This document shows positions 1-7,990 of a stretch of DNA of 35,110 nucleotides, piece after piece. The stretch comes from Lachnospiraceae bacterium (GTDB lineage: Bacteria > Bacillota > Clostridia > Lachnospirales > Lachnospiraceae), in NCBI GenBank assembly GCA_015057585.1, contig SVEF01000020.1, positions 1 to 35,110 on the forward strand. Reading direction: 5' to 3'. The notes under the pieces are model-generated. The model saw only the letters and a program-made list of their open reading frames with translations. It was not told the origin of the DNA and did not search any database. The position numbers were made by a program, and so were the translations under genes. Numbering within the stretch: the first letter of the stretch is position 1; the number at the start of each line of letters is the position of its first letter.

Positions 1-73
1 CCGGTGTCTCCGGCCATTTACCTTGTCGGTATAGTTCAATACAATTCATTTTGTATTCTTGTGAATAACGCAT
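1..73 (-). CDS. Transposase N-terminus (IS3-type OrfA-like), cut by window edge
   Basis: Only the first 24 codons are in the window, reading MRYSQEYKMNCIELYRQGKW then PETP. This resembles the N-terminus of helix-turn-helix proteins of IS3-family OrfA type, which bind the ends of their insertion sequence; the assignment rests on remembered similarity of this short stretch. The ATG (71-73 complement) follows a strong Shine-Dalgarno, TAAGGAGGGT on the minus strand (81-90 complement), with a 7-base spacer. That ribosome site is buried in a long hairpin. The gene lies downstream of the minus-strand tRNA pair, so read-through from the tRNA promoter could reach it. The rest of the element lies outside the window, so whether it is intact cannot be judged. 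Confidence 0.6.
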   Translation of the reverse strand, partial: MRYSQEYKMNCIELYRQGKWPETP

Positions 74-80
74 AAAAATA

Positions 81-117
81 ACCCTCCTTACTGGATTTTC
101 GTCCAGTAAAGAGGGTA
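81..117 (-). promoter_or_regulatory. 15-bp hairpin covering the transposase ribosome binding site
   Basis: The arms ACCCTCCTTACTGGA (81-95) and TCCAGTAAAGAGGGT (103-117, plus strand) pair over 15 bp with one mismatch around a 7-base loop. On the minus strand the hairpin contains the transposase Shine-Dalgarno and is followed by TATTTTT, so it could also act as a terminator for the tRNA transcript. Sequestering the transposase ribosome site in read-through transcripts is a known self-limiting device of several insertion sequences. Assigning that role here is inference. Confidence 0.55.
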
Positions 118-172
118 CATATCAAACAAAATGTTCCGTGTAGCCATTTTTTACCTTTTGCCTAATTGAGAA

Positions 173-245
173 AGCTGAAAAAGGGACTTGAACCCTCGAC
201 CCCTTCATTACGAGTGAAGTGCTCTACCGACTGAGCTATTTCAGC
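173..245 (-). tRNA. tRNA-Thr (anticodon CGT)
   Basis: The minus strand gives a complete cloverleaf. The acceptor arm GCTGAAA pairs with TTTCAGC, the D-arm is TAGCTCAGTCGGTAGAGC, the anticodon stem CTTCA/TGAAG holds the loop CTCGTAA with anticodon CGT, and the T-arm contains GGTTCAAGTCC. It reads ACG (Thr). The 3' CCA is not encoded. It lies 26 bases downstream of tRNA-Pro on the same strand, so the two are probably co-transcribed. Confidence 0.95.
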
Positions 246-271
246 ACTTTTCTGTAAAAACAGAAAAAAAA

Positions 272-345
272 TCGAGGCGACGTGATTCGAACACGCGGCC
301 TCTGCGTCCCGAACGCAGCGCTCTACCAAACTGAGCCACGCCTCG
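272..345 (-). tRNA. tRNA-Pro (anticodon CGG)
   Basis: On the minus strand the acceptor arm CGAGGCG pairs with CGCCTCG. The anticodon stem CTGCG/CGCAG encloses the loop TTCGGGA with anticodon CGG, which reads CCG. The T-arm has GTTCGAATC and the discriminator is A. CCA is not encoded. It is the first gene of the minus-strand tRNA pair and diverges from the ABC transporter operon that starts at 472. Confidence 0.95.
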
Positions 346-413
346 ATATGTATTCGCGGAACTTACCGACTAAACTATTATGCAACTTAATTTCCAAAAT
401 GTCAATACCATAA

Positions 414-443
414 TTGCACAAACTTTTCTTTTTTTCATAAAAT
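414..443 (+). promoter_or_regulatory. Probable promoter of the orphan ABC transporter
   Basis: TTGCAC (414-419) and TAAAAT (438-443) are separated by 18 bases, close to a vegetative sigma-A promoter. The leader to the ATG at 472 is short. No riboswitch-like structure is visible in it, so the sequence gives no hint of the substrate. Confidence 0.5.
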
Positions 444-471
444 AAGGTATCACGGGTGAAGGAGACTGCAT

Positions 472-1284
472 ATGGGATTTTTGGAAATTTCAGGCCTGGG
501 ATATTCCTATCATACCAAAACAGGTGAAACAAAAGCGCTCTCTGATATTAACCTGAGAGTAGAAAAAGGAGAATTTCTGGCAGTTGTCGGACCGAGCGGA
601 TGTGGGAAGTCGACTCTGCTCAACCTGATTGCCGGACTTTTGGAGCCGGAAGAGGGAGCGGTTTTTATAAACGGGATTCCCGTGGCAGAAAATAAATCCC
701 TTGCCGGTTATATGCTGCAAAAGGATCATCTGCTTCCGTGGCGGACCACATATGAAAATGTGATACTTGGTTTGGAAATCGGACGCCGCTTGAATACAGA
801 TACAAAAGAGAAAGCGGAACGGCTGCTAAAGGCATATGGTTTGTTTGAATTCAAAGGGGTGAAACCGGCGGAGTTGTCCGGCGGTATGAGGCAGAGGGCT
901 GCGCTCATCCGGACGCTTGTCATGGAGCCGGAGCTGTTGCTCCTTGATGAACCGTTTTCGGCATTGGATTACCAGACCAGGCTCAGTGTAGCAGACGATA
1001 TCTATGACATTTTGAAAAAAGAAGGAAAGACAGCAGTCCTGATTACGCACGATATTGCGGAAGCCATCAGCATGTCAGAACGGATTGTGGTGCTCTCAAG
1101 GCGTCCCGGAAGGATTAAAAAAGAACTCAGAGTTCTTCTTTCAATGCCGGAAACGGGGGAAAAGCCGAAGAAACCGTCGGAAGCGAGAAGCGCACGGGAA
1201 TTCGCAGGGTATTATCAGGAAATATGGAAGGAGCTGATGGAAAATGATGATGAAGTCGGGAAAACTTCTGTTTCAAAGCCTTGA
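472..1284 (+). CDS. ABC transporter ATPase, nitrate/sulfonate/taurine type (SsuB/TauB-like)
   Basis: This is the cytoplasmic ATPase that would power a binding-protein-dependent importer. The 270-residue protein shows Walker A GPSGCGKST (residues 40-48), the Q-loop in MLQKDHLLPW, the signature LSGGMRQRAAL, Walker B LLLLDEPFSALD and the H-loop ITHD. The DHLLPWRT stretch after the Q-loop is typical of the SsuB/TauB/NrtD group. The start is set by GAAGGAGA just upstream. It overlaps the permease gene by 41 bases, so the two are translationally coupled. No periplasmic-type binding protein gene lies next to it, so the substrate (sulfonate, thiamine precursor, nitrate or another small molecule) cannot be deduced. 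Confidence 0.9.
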   Translation: MGFLEISGLGYSYHTKTGETKALSDINLRVEKGEFLAVVGPSGCGKSTLLNLIAGLLEPEEGAVFINGIPVAENKSLAGYMLQKDHLLPWRTTYENVILGLEIGRRLNTDTKEKAERLLKAYGLFEFKGVKPAELSGGMRQRAALIRTLVMEPELLLLDEPFSALDYQTRLSVADDIYDILKKEGKTAVLITHDIAEAISMSERIVVLSRRPGRIKKELRVLLSMPETGEKPKKPSEARSAREFAGYYQEIWKELMENDDEVGKTSVSKP

Positions 1285-2083
1285 CCGGAAGAAAACGGCA
1301 ATGCCGGTATCGGCAGCGCAGAAGGAATATCTGAACCGGTTACAGAGGGAGAAGAGAAATGTGCGTCGGTGGCAATGGATTTTGATGATTACATTTCTTT
1401 TTGTCTGGGAGGCCGGAGCACGGACCGGACTGATTAATTCTTTTGTGTTCAGTTCGCCGGTCGGAGTGATAAAGACCATCGTGACTATGTCAAAGGATGG
1501 GAGCCTGTGGTATCATACGGGTGTTACCCTGGCAGAAACCTTTGTCAGTTTTTTGTTGATTCTGATTTTGGGAACGGGGGCAGCCATTCTGTTATGGTGG
1601 AATGAAACACTTGCCAAAATTTTTGAACCGTATCTGGTTATGTTAAACAGTCTTCCGAAATCGGCACTTGCACCGGTCTTTATCGTATGGCTCGGTGCCA
1701 ATATGAAAACCATTATTGTAGCTGCAGTCTCGGTGGCGGTGTTCGGAACGGTGCTTACGCTATATCACAGCTTTTCAGAAACAGAGGAAGATAAATTAAA
1801 ATTAATTTATACATTGGGGGGTACGAAAAAGGATATACTAAAGAAGGTGATTCTGCCCGGGAATATACCAACGCTGTTCAGCCTGATGAAGGTAAATCTG
1901 GGGCTGTCTCTGGTGGGGGTTATTATCGGGGAGTTTCTTGCGGCAAAAGCCGGCCTTGGCTACCTGATTATCTACGCCAGTCAGGTGTTTAAACTGGATT
2001 ATGTGATAACCAGTATTTTTATTTTGTGTCTTGTTTCAGTAGCACTTTATCATCTGATTGCAAAACTGGAAAAAAGAGCATAA
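1244..2083 (+). CDS. ABC transporter permease, SsuC/TauC-like
   Basis: This 279-residue membrane protein is the partner of the ATPase encoded just upstream. It has a basic N-terminus, a first helix near residues 45-62, and further helices of the BPD_transp_1 fold. The coupling-helix region reads KLIYTLGGTKKDILKKVILPGNIPTLFSLMKVNLGLS in effect, with the conserved EAA-loop pattern (G-G-T then I-LP), and is followed by GEFLAAKAGLGYLI. The start lies inside the ATPase gene behind AAGGAG and could be any of three consecutive ATG codons (1244, 1247, 1250). A strong hairpin terminator follows, so the operon has only two genes. The missing binding protein must be encoded elsewhere or be shared. Confidence 0.88.
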   Translation: MMMKSGKLLFQSLDRKKTAMPVSAAQKEYLNRLQREKRNVRRWQWILMITFLFVWEAGARTGLINSFVFSSPVGVIKTIVTMSKDGSLWYHTGVTLAETFVSFLLILILGTGAAILLWWNETLAKIFEPYLVMLNSLPKSALAPVFIVWLGANMKTIIVAAVSVAVFGTVLTLYHSFSETEEDKLKLIYTLGGTKKDILKKVILPGNIPTLFSLMKVNLGLSLVGVIIGEFLAAKAGLGYLIIYASQVFKLDYVITSIFILCLVSVALYHLIAKLEKRA

Positions 2084-2102
2084 TGTATTATTGTATACAA
2101 TG

Positions 2103-2155
2103 GCCTTTTTCCGGAACTTATAAATACAATAAGAAGTTCGGAAAAAGGCTTATTT
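2103..2155 (+). terminator. Terminator of the two-gene ABC operon
   Basis: GCCTTTTTCCGGAACTT (2103-2119) pairs with AAGTTCGGAAAAAGGC (2134-2149), with a single bulged G, and is followed by TTATTT. It lies 19 bases after the permease stop codon. Confidence 0.75.
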
Positions 2156-2183
2156 ACGCGAAAAAATAAATATTAATTTATAC

Positions 2184-2213
2184 TTGACAAAACGTATACG
2201 ATAATAATATAAT
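2184..2213 (+). promoter_or_regulatory. Promoter of the oligopeptide transporter operon
   Basis: A perfect TTGACA (2184-2189) and a perfect TATAAT (2208-2213) are separated by 18 bases, so this should be a strong promoter. It leaves a leader of about 250 bases before the binding-protein gene. Confidence 0.8.
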
Positions 2214-2470
2214 AGAGAACGTTAAGAAAAGTGAATCTGAATTCTAACAGAGACTGTTTAACGAGGTGGGTATGATTTTTTATGAGGAGTGCATGAAAAG
2301 TTTTATCCGGACTCCTTGTATATGCAGCTTTTATCTTTTATCCTCGCACGTTAGCGAGTTAAAGTGACAAAATGTCACAATGACAAAATGTTACATTATA
2401 AAAGACGAAAGCTGATATACATTGACAGTGGAGAAAGAGAGGAGCTTAACAAAAAAAGGAGGACAAATTT
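2214..2470 (+). promoter_or_regulatory. Long leader with palindromes before the binding-protein gene
   Basis: This non-coding leader carries several small structures. AGGAGT/ACTCCT arms occur near 2284-2314 and a CTCGC/GCGAG hairpin at 2343-2358. GTGACAAAATGTCAC (2364-2378) is a perfect inverted repeat with arms GTGACA and TGTCAC. A near copy, TGACAAAATGTTA, follows at 2381-2393. The repeated TGACA-AAA-TGTYA unit looks like a tandem operator or a structured RNA. I recognise no riboswitch class. AAAAGGAGG (2455-2463) is the ribosome site for the next gene. Confidence 0.4.
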
Positions 2471-5149
2471 ATGTTCAAAAAGAATCTGAAGAAAGTTTTT
2501 GCCATCGCACTCGTTGCAACTATGATGGTAGGAGCTGCTGCAGGTTGCGGTAACGGTGGAAATGAAACACCAACCCCAACACCTACAACAGCAGCACAGC
2601 CTGGCACTGAACAGCCTGGCACAGACAACCCGCAGGTTACACCATATGTGTATAAGCAGGCGGAGTACAACACAACCACATCCGTTATGCCAAGTAACTG
2701 GAATGAGTTTACTTATGCGGATAACAATGACACTCAGATTATGAGTTACATTGGATCTTCTTTCTTTACTTACGACTATAAGTTTGAAAATGACAAGAAG
2801 TTCAATGAAGATGGTTCCATCAACAAGGACGGTATTGTCCCTGGCGCTTACACCACAAACTACTCTGCAGCTACAAAGCTTGAAGATGTTACTGCATCTG
2901 TAGATGCTAAGTGGGGCTACACCGATGAGCAGAAGGCAGAAGGTGGTTATGCTTGGAAGATTACATTCCGTGATGACTTAAAGTGGGATGACGGCACACC
3001 GATTACAGCTGCTGATTTCGAATACTCCATGCAGCAGTTACTTGATCCTACTTTCATGAACTTCCGTGCGAATACTTACTATGATACATTAATGATTAAG
3101 AATTCCAAACCATATTTCTTCTCCAAGTCGCCTATTTATGCTCCTATAGTTCCGGCTTACGAAGATACACCGGATTACTCCTTCGATATTACAAGTAATG
3201 AGGTTTATATGGGTGTTGATTCTACAGAGATGACACTTGCCGGCTATGCTATCTCCGACTTGGTTACCAATTATGTTGGTTCTCCGGAGGCTATTGCTGC
3301 TCTTGAAGTTATCGCAGACGCTGCCAATGAGTTTGGCTATACTCTGATTACTGCTGAGAATATGCAGGCTGCTAAGGATCTTCTTGGATATGCACTTATG
3401 CCTTTCGGTATTGATTATTCTGCACTCGATGCAGCAACTCAGGATGGCTATTTTAAGGAAGCTCTCTTCTATGTTTCCGGTTACGGCGAAGCAGTAGCTT
3501 GGGAAGATGTTGGTATCTATGCGATTCCGGAAGAAAACGCTATCGTTCTTTGCCTTGATAAGGCATATTCCTTCTTAAAGGAAGACGGCAGCCTTTCCGT
3601 ATGGGCTCCTTACTATCTCTCCGGACTTCCTGTTGTTCACAAGGCTAAGTACGAGGCTTGTAAAATTGCTCCTGCAGCAGGTGCAACACTTTGGACATCC
3701 AACTACAATTCCTCTCTTGAGACAACAGCAAGCTGGGGTCCTTATAAGTTAGTTGAATTCGAAGCAGGTTCCCACTACAAGCTCGTAAAGAACGAGAACT
3801 GGTTTGGTTGGAACATGGAAGAAAACAAGAATCAGTACAATATTACTGCAATCAACTGCCGTAAGGTTGAAGAGTTTTCCACTAAGTGGATGGGCTTCTT
3901 AAACGGTACTTATGATGATGCTGCTCTGGCAACAGAGAACGTAGCTGATTACCTTGATTCCAAGTATGTATACTTTACATCTACCTCTACAGGTACCTTT
4001 GGTATGCAGCTGTTCTCCGACCTTGATGTTCTTAAGACCAGCGAAAACAACAACGGTATTCTTGCTATTCAGGAATTCCGTCATGCATTTAACCTTGCAC
4101 TTAACAGAAGCGATATCGTTGAAAAGATTTGGCCGGGTTCTGCAGTTCCTTGCTTTGGTCTTTTAAACGTAGCTTACTACTATGATATTGAAAATTCTCC
4201 TGAGCTGGAAGACGGTGGTCAGTACCGTAACGCTGAAATCGCTAAGGAAGGTATCCTTCGTGCATACGGCTTCACTCAGGATGCAAACGGCAAGTGGTCC
4301 GGCGGTGACCTTTCCGGTCTTACCACCGAGGACGCTTACGATTCCTTGACAGGTTACAACCCAACTCTTGCAAAGCAGAAGATGCAGGAAGCTATTGCTA
4401 TTCTTACTGCTGACCCTGAAAAGTATGGCTACGACGCTACAAAGGATATCACTCTTGTTTACGGTGCTTCTTCCGATACAGACAAGCAGAGATTCCGTTG
4501 CGATTACCTTCAGGAAGTGATTAACGGCCTTGTGAAGGGCACTGCTCTTGAAGGCAAGATTAAGCTTGTATTTGATGCTTCCGCTGGTTCTCAGTGGGCA
4601 GAAGCATTCCGTTCCGGTCAGACTCAGATCGGTTTCGGTTACGGCTTCTCCGGTAACGCATTCAATCCGTTCGATATCGTTGGTGCATTCGTTAACCCGG
4701 ATGAAAGCTTGAACTACCATCAGTACTGGGATACCTCTGATATTGATATGACTCTCACAATGCCTGCCGGTGACTATGCAGGTGCTGGTGAGACTATCAC
4801 TATGAGCATCCAGAACTGGTACTTCTGCTTAAACGGTCTTGCAGAAACCGAAAATCAGCCTAAGACCTACAACTGGGCAGAAGGCTTTGCTCCTGTTGAA
4901 GCAAGACTTATGATTCTCTCTGCTTTAGAAGAAGTTACCATTAAGGAAAGCCGTTCCATAATGCTTATCGCTGATGGCGGCGGTTCCTTCCTCGGTGCTA
5001 AGTTTGCTTACTTCTCCGAAGACGAGCACACATTCATGGGCTTCGGCGGCATCAGATACATGGAAGTTCAGTACACTGATGAAGAATGGGCTAAATTTGT
5101 TGCTGACAACGGCAATGACCTTTCTAAGGAATACATGAAGTCTGAGTAA
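2471..5149 (+). CDS. Oligopeptide ABC transporter binding lipoprotein (SBP_bac_5 family), enlarged
   Basis: This extracellular lipoprotein should capture peptides for the permeases and ATPases encoded downstream. Residues 1-26 form a lipoprotein signal with lipobox AAGC (Cys26), followed by a Thr/Pro linker (TPTPTPTT). The family signature is clear in AWKITFRDDLKWDDGTPIT then AADF, followed by LLDPTFM. At 892 residues it is about 300 longer than ordinary OppA/DppA, as are several partners in this operon. The start is fixed by AAAAGGAGG just upstream. The long leader and a stem-loop directly after the stop codon suggest it is made in excess over the membrane parts. A carbohydrate ligand cannot be ruled out, because SBP_bac_5 proteins are not all peptide binders. 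Confidence 0.88.
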   Translation: MFKKNLKKVFAIALVATMMVGAAAGCGNGGNETPTPTPTTAAQPGTEQPGTDNPQVTPYVYKQAEYNTTTSVMPSNWNEFTYADNNDTQIMSYIGSSFFTYDYKFENDKKFNEDGSINKDGIVPGAYTTNYSAATKLEDVTASVDAKWGYTDEQKAEGGYAWKITFRDDLKWDDGTPITAADFEYSMQQLLDPTFMNFRANTYYDTLMIKNSKPYFFSKSPIYAPIVPAYEDTPDYSFDITSNEVYMGVDSTEMTLAGYAISDLVTNYVGSPEAIAALEVIADAANEFGYTLITAENMQAAKDLLGYALMPFGIDYSALDAATQDGYFKEALFYVSGYGEAVAWEDVGIYAIPEENAIVLCLDKAYSFLKEDGSLSVWAPYYLSGLPVVHKAKYEACKIAPAAGATLWTSNYNSSLETTASWGPYKLVEFEAGSHYKLVKNENWFGWNMEENKNQYNITAINCRKVEEFSTKWMGFLNGTYDDAALATENVADYLDSKYVYFTSTSTGTFGMQLFSDLDVLKTSENNNGILAIQEFRHAFNLALNRSDIVEKIWPGSAVPCFGLLNVAYYYDIENSPELEDGGQYRNAEIAKEGILRAYGFTQDANGKWSGGDLSGLTTEDAYDSLTGYNPTLAKQKMQEAIAILTADPEKYGYDATKDITLVYGASSDTDKQRFRCDYLQEVINGLVKGTALEGKIKLVFDASAGSQWAEAFRSGQTQIGFGYGFSGNAFNPFDIVGAFVNPDESLNYHQYWDTSDIDMTLTMPAGDYAGAGETITMSIQNWYFCLNGLAETENQPKTYNWAEGFAPVEARLMILSALEEVTIKESRSIMLIADGGGSFLGAKFAYFSEDEHTFMGFGGIRYMEVQYTDEEWAKFVADNGNDLSKEYMKSE

Positions 5150-5187
5150 TTTTAGATAAAATAGCAAAAATTACCTTGATTTATGAA

Positions 5188-5240
5188 CGCGGACTAACGG
5201 TGAACCATCAGGCTCACCGTTAGTTTGCGGTTTATTCGGA
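5188..5240 (+). terminator. Stem-loop between binding protein and permease genes (partial terminator)
   Basis: ACTAACGGTGA (5193-5203) pairs perfectly with TCACCGTTAGT (5214-5224). The stem extends by CGC and two G·U pairs to 5188-5229, and a T run lies at 5242-5248. There is no clear new promoter before the permease, so I read this as a leaky terminator or mRNA-stabilising structure that lowers expression of the downstream genes relative to the binding protein. Confidence 0.6.
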
Positions 5241-5400
5241 ATTTTTTTAGTTGTAAAAATCAAAGAAAAATAACAAAAATAAGATGTTTCAAGTGTAAAT
5301 TTTGACGGGGTGTAACTATTTTTTGTGTGAAGAGCAGGGCAGATGTTGCTTTTGCTCGAACAATATGAATTGGAAAATTACAAGACAGAGGAGAAAACCT

Positions 5401-6408
5401 ATGTATATGTTTAAATATGTGATGAAGCGTTTGGGCTTAATGCTGTTTACGTTTTCCATCATTTTCACGATGTGTTTTGTGCTGATCAAGCTTCTTCCGA
5501 TTCCGACCAATGCGCTTCCGGGGCAGGACCCTGAGATTGTTATGAAAACTTTGGAGGGTCGTGGTTGGATTACGAACATTAGAGAGGGCAAGAACGGTGT
5601 TTGGGAGTATGACCGTGTGCCGATTTTTCTGCAGTACGGAAATTATTTAAAGAGAATTGTAACCAAGGGTGATTTTGGTATTGCGACCACCTATGGTGAA
5701 TATCTGAACATGAACCTTTGGGAGGTGTTTGTAGATCATCTTCCGCCTACTATTTTAATCAACATTTATTCTACCCTCATCGGTGTACCGATTGGTCTCG
5801 GTCTGGGTATTTTAGCTGCGCTGAAAAAGAATAAGTGGCAGGATCAGTTAATCAATATTTTCATTATTTTGATTATTTCGGTTCCTTCTATTGTATTGGC
5901 ACTGATGATTCAGTTTGTATTCTGCTTTAAGCTTGGCTGGTTCCCGCTTACCATGTCAACGAGCAATGATTACCTATCGTGGGAGGTATTCCATTCCACA
6001 CTTCCTGCGGTATTTGCGTTGTGTCTTGGCTCTATTGCCGGATATGCACGTGGTACCAGAGCGGAGCTTTCTGAGGTTCTTACCGGCGAGTTTATGCTTT
6101 TGGCAAGAACCAAGGGCCTTACAAAAAGTCAGGCGATTTTCCGCCATGCATTGCGTAACTCCATGGTCGTAATCTTTCCTTCTATTCTGGGTGAATTTGT
6201 CGGGGTACTGTACGGTTCCCTTATTATTGAGAAAATGTTTGCCATCAACGGTGTTGGCGGTCTTTACCTCAATTCGATTACCTTCCAGGATTATGACTTC
6301 TTTATGCTGTTATCCGGCTTCTACACATTGATAAGCCTTACAGCAGGTATCGTTACCGATATCAGTTACAGTTTCATTGACCCGAGAATCAGAATGGGGG
6401 CGAAATAA
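5401..6408 (+). CDS. Oligopeptide ABC transporter permease, DppB/OppB type
   Basis: This 335-residue inner permease subunit has its first helix at about residues 12-30 (LMLFTFSIIFTMCFVLI). The BPD_transp_1 helices come later, and the conserved loop contains ARTKGLTKSQAIFRHALRNS, the EAA-type sequence that contacts the ATPases. I place the start at ATG 5401, because AGAGGAG (5387-5393) stands 7 bases before it and the protein then begins with a normal DppB N-terminus. A longer reading from TTG at 5302 adds a cysteine-rich stretch with no family match. The length is normal for the family, unlike its partners. It is followed after two bases by the second permease. Confidence 0.9.
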   Translation: MYMFKYVMKRLGLMLFTFSIIFTMCFVLIKLLPIPTNALPGQDPEIVMKTLEGRGWITNIREGKNGVWEYDRVPIFLQYGNYLKRIVTKGDFGIATTYGEYLNMNLWEVFVDHLPPTILINIYSTLIGVPIGLGLGILAALKKNKWQDQLINIFIILIISVPSIVLALMIQFVFCFKLGWFPLTMSTSNDYLSWEVFHSTLPAVFALCLGSIAGYARGTRAELSEVLTGEFMLLARTKGLTKSQAIFRHALRNSMVVIFPSILGEFVGVLYGSLIIEKMFAINGVGGLYLNSITFQDYDFFMLLSGFYTLISLTAGIVTDISYSFIDPRIRMGAK

Positions 6409-6410
6409 CT

Positions 6411-7988
6411 ATGGATAATAATATAAATAACATTCCGGTAGAAAAGTTTCAGTTTGCAAAGAGAAACGATTTATACCATGACAAAAAACTGGAAACCAAA
6501 GCTGTCAGCTATTTTCAGGGCGCGTTTCGCCGCTTTTGCAAGAATAAAGGTTCGGTGGTCGGAGGTATCGTGATTGCATTTTTGGTTCTTTTTGCAATTA
6601 TTGCTCCTTTTTTCACTCCGTTTACGCCGGCTTATTACGATATGGTGTACGCTTATGCAACTCCTAGGAACAATCTGTTTGCGAACAGTAATATTGATTT
6701 TTGGGACGGTTACAGACAGAAGGAAACGAACTATACTACGTTCCTTAAGGATTCCGCACTTGCTGCAGAAACCGGCAGAGAAATCATCAAAAACGGCGAG
6801 TATATCGTAGGGGAAGAAGGCAACTATACGTATCGTTACGATACGTACGGTGGTGTAGGCTTCGGTAAGTATAAGACGATTTCCCAGGAAGAGTTTGACG
6901 ATATTCAGAGATATCAGAACGAAACCGGCAGACAGGTACTGTATCCTGTGGTGAAGCTTAAGGACAGACCTACAAAAGAGAAAAATAAATATGATGCCAA
7001 CATTTACTATGTAACACAAGACCCTAAGGCATCCGTCATTGTTCCAAAACTGGATAAAGAAGGACAGATTATTCCGAATTATTGGAAATACGAAGCGGGA
7101 GATGCCAGCAGCCTGATTCCTGAGTACAATTCTTTAAGAATTGAAGGAGAGAACGGCATCACAGAGGATGGAAAGCAGTACTTTTATGCTTACGGTCGAA
7201 AGGTAGACGGCGGTATTGAAGTTAGAGCGGAATATTATGAGTACTATACGTATCAGCATCAAGAGGTATTAAAGGATGGTATTGGGGAGCCGTGTTTCTG
7301 GTTCGGAACCACCCAGACGGGTAAGGATATTTTTGCCTGCCTTGCTTACGGTGCAAGATTCTCGTTTGTTTTTGCAACGATTGTTACATCCGTAAACTTT
7401 GTTCTTGGTGTAATCTGGGGTTCCATCTCCGGTTATTTCGGAGGTAAGACTGACCTTGGTATGGAAAGATTCCGTGAGATTTGGGGCTCTATCCCGAGTA
7501 TGATTGTTATTACACTCTTAAAGTACCATATGGGTTCGGCAAGTCAGGTGCTTGTCCTGTTTATTGCATTTTTTGCAACGGGATGGGTTAGCATGGCCGG
7601 AACAACGCGAATGCAGTTCTACCGTTTCAAAAATCAGGAATATGTTTTGGCAGCAAGAACACTGGGCGCACGGGACAGAAGAATTATGTTTAAGCATATT
7701 TTCCCGAACGGTCTCGGTACCATCGTAACCGGAATGGCACTTGCAATTCCTGCCATGATTTATTCCGAAACAAGTCTTTCCTACCTGGGTATTATCAACC
7801 TGGAAGCAGGTAACACGACGAGTGTCGGTACTCTGATTTCGGCAGGACAGCAGTCTATCGTGGCGAATGCAGGATATGTGGCATTGTTCCCTTGTGTGTT
7901 CCTGGTTCTTTTGATGCTCAGCTTCAACTTATTCGGTAACGGATTACGCGATGCGTTTAACCCATCGCTTCGAGGAACGGAGGATTAA
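6411..7988 (+). CDS. Oligopeptide ABC transporter permease, DppC/OppC type, with large external insertion
   Basis: This second permease subunit has 525 residues, against about 300 for ordinary OppC. Residues 1-75 hold the cytoplasmic N-terminus and helix 1 (GGIVIAFLVLFAIIAPFFT). The usual motif that follows closely after helix 1 (GTDxxGRD-type) appears here as FGTTQTGKD near residue 300, followed by AYGARFSF. The intervening ~220 residues are hydrophilic and rich in Tyr, Asp and Lys. By topology they should lie outside the membrane, facing the binding protein. The coupling loop ARTLGARDRRIMFKHIFPNG and the last helices are normal. The insertion may form a docking platform for the enlarged binding protein; that is inference. 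Confidence 0.88.
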   Translation: MDNNINNIPVEKFQFAKRNDLYHDKKLETKAVSYFQGAFRRFCKNKGSVVGGIVIAFLVLFAIIAPFFTPFTPAYYDMVYAYATPRNNLFANSNIDFWDGYRQKETNYTTFLKDSALAAETGREIIKNGEYIVGEEGNYTYRYDTYGGVGFGKYKTISQEEFDDIQRYQNETGRQVLYPVVKLKDRPTKEKNKYDANIYYVTQDPKASVIVPKLDKEGQIIPNYWKYEAGDASSLIPEYNSLRIEGENGITEDGKQYFYAYGRKVDGGIEVRAEYYEYYTYQHQEVLKDGIGEPCFWFGTTQTGKDIFACLAYGARFSFVFATIVTSVNFVLGVIWGSISGYFGGKTDLGMERFREIWGSIPSMIVITLLKYHMGSASQVLVLFIAFFATGWVSMAGTTRMQFYRFKNQEYVLAARTLGARDRRIMFKHIFPNGLGTIVTGMALAIPAMIYSETSLSYLGIINLEAGNTTSVGTLISAGQQSIVANAGYVALFPCVFLVLLMLSFNLFGNGLRDAFNPSLRGTED

Positions 7989-7990
7989 GT

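Noticed and set aside
2214-2470. T-box or other known riboswitch in the transporter leader
   Set aside because: No T-box, SAM, lysine, glycine or cyclic-di-GMP consensus was recognised, and there is no terminator hairpin before the gene.
4163-4720. 185-residue open frame on the minus strand
   Set aside because: It is antisense to the binding-protein gene, with no ribosome site or domain.
5302-5400. Upstream extension of the DppB-type permease from a TTG codon
   Set aside because: The ATG at 5401 has AGAGGAG at ideal spacing and gives a normal family N-terminus; the extra residues match nothing.
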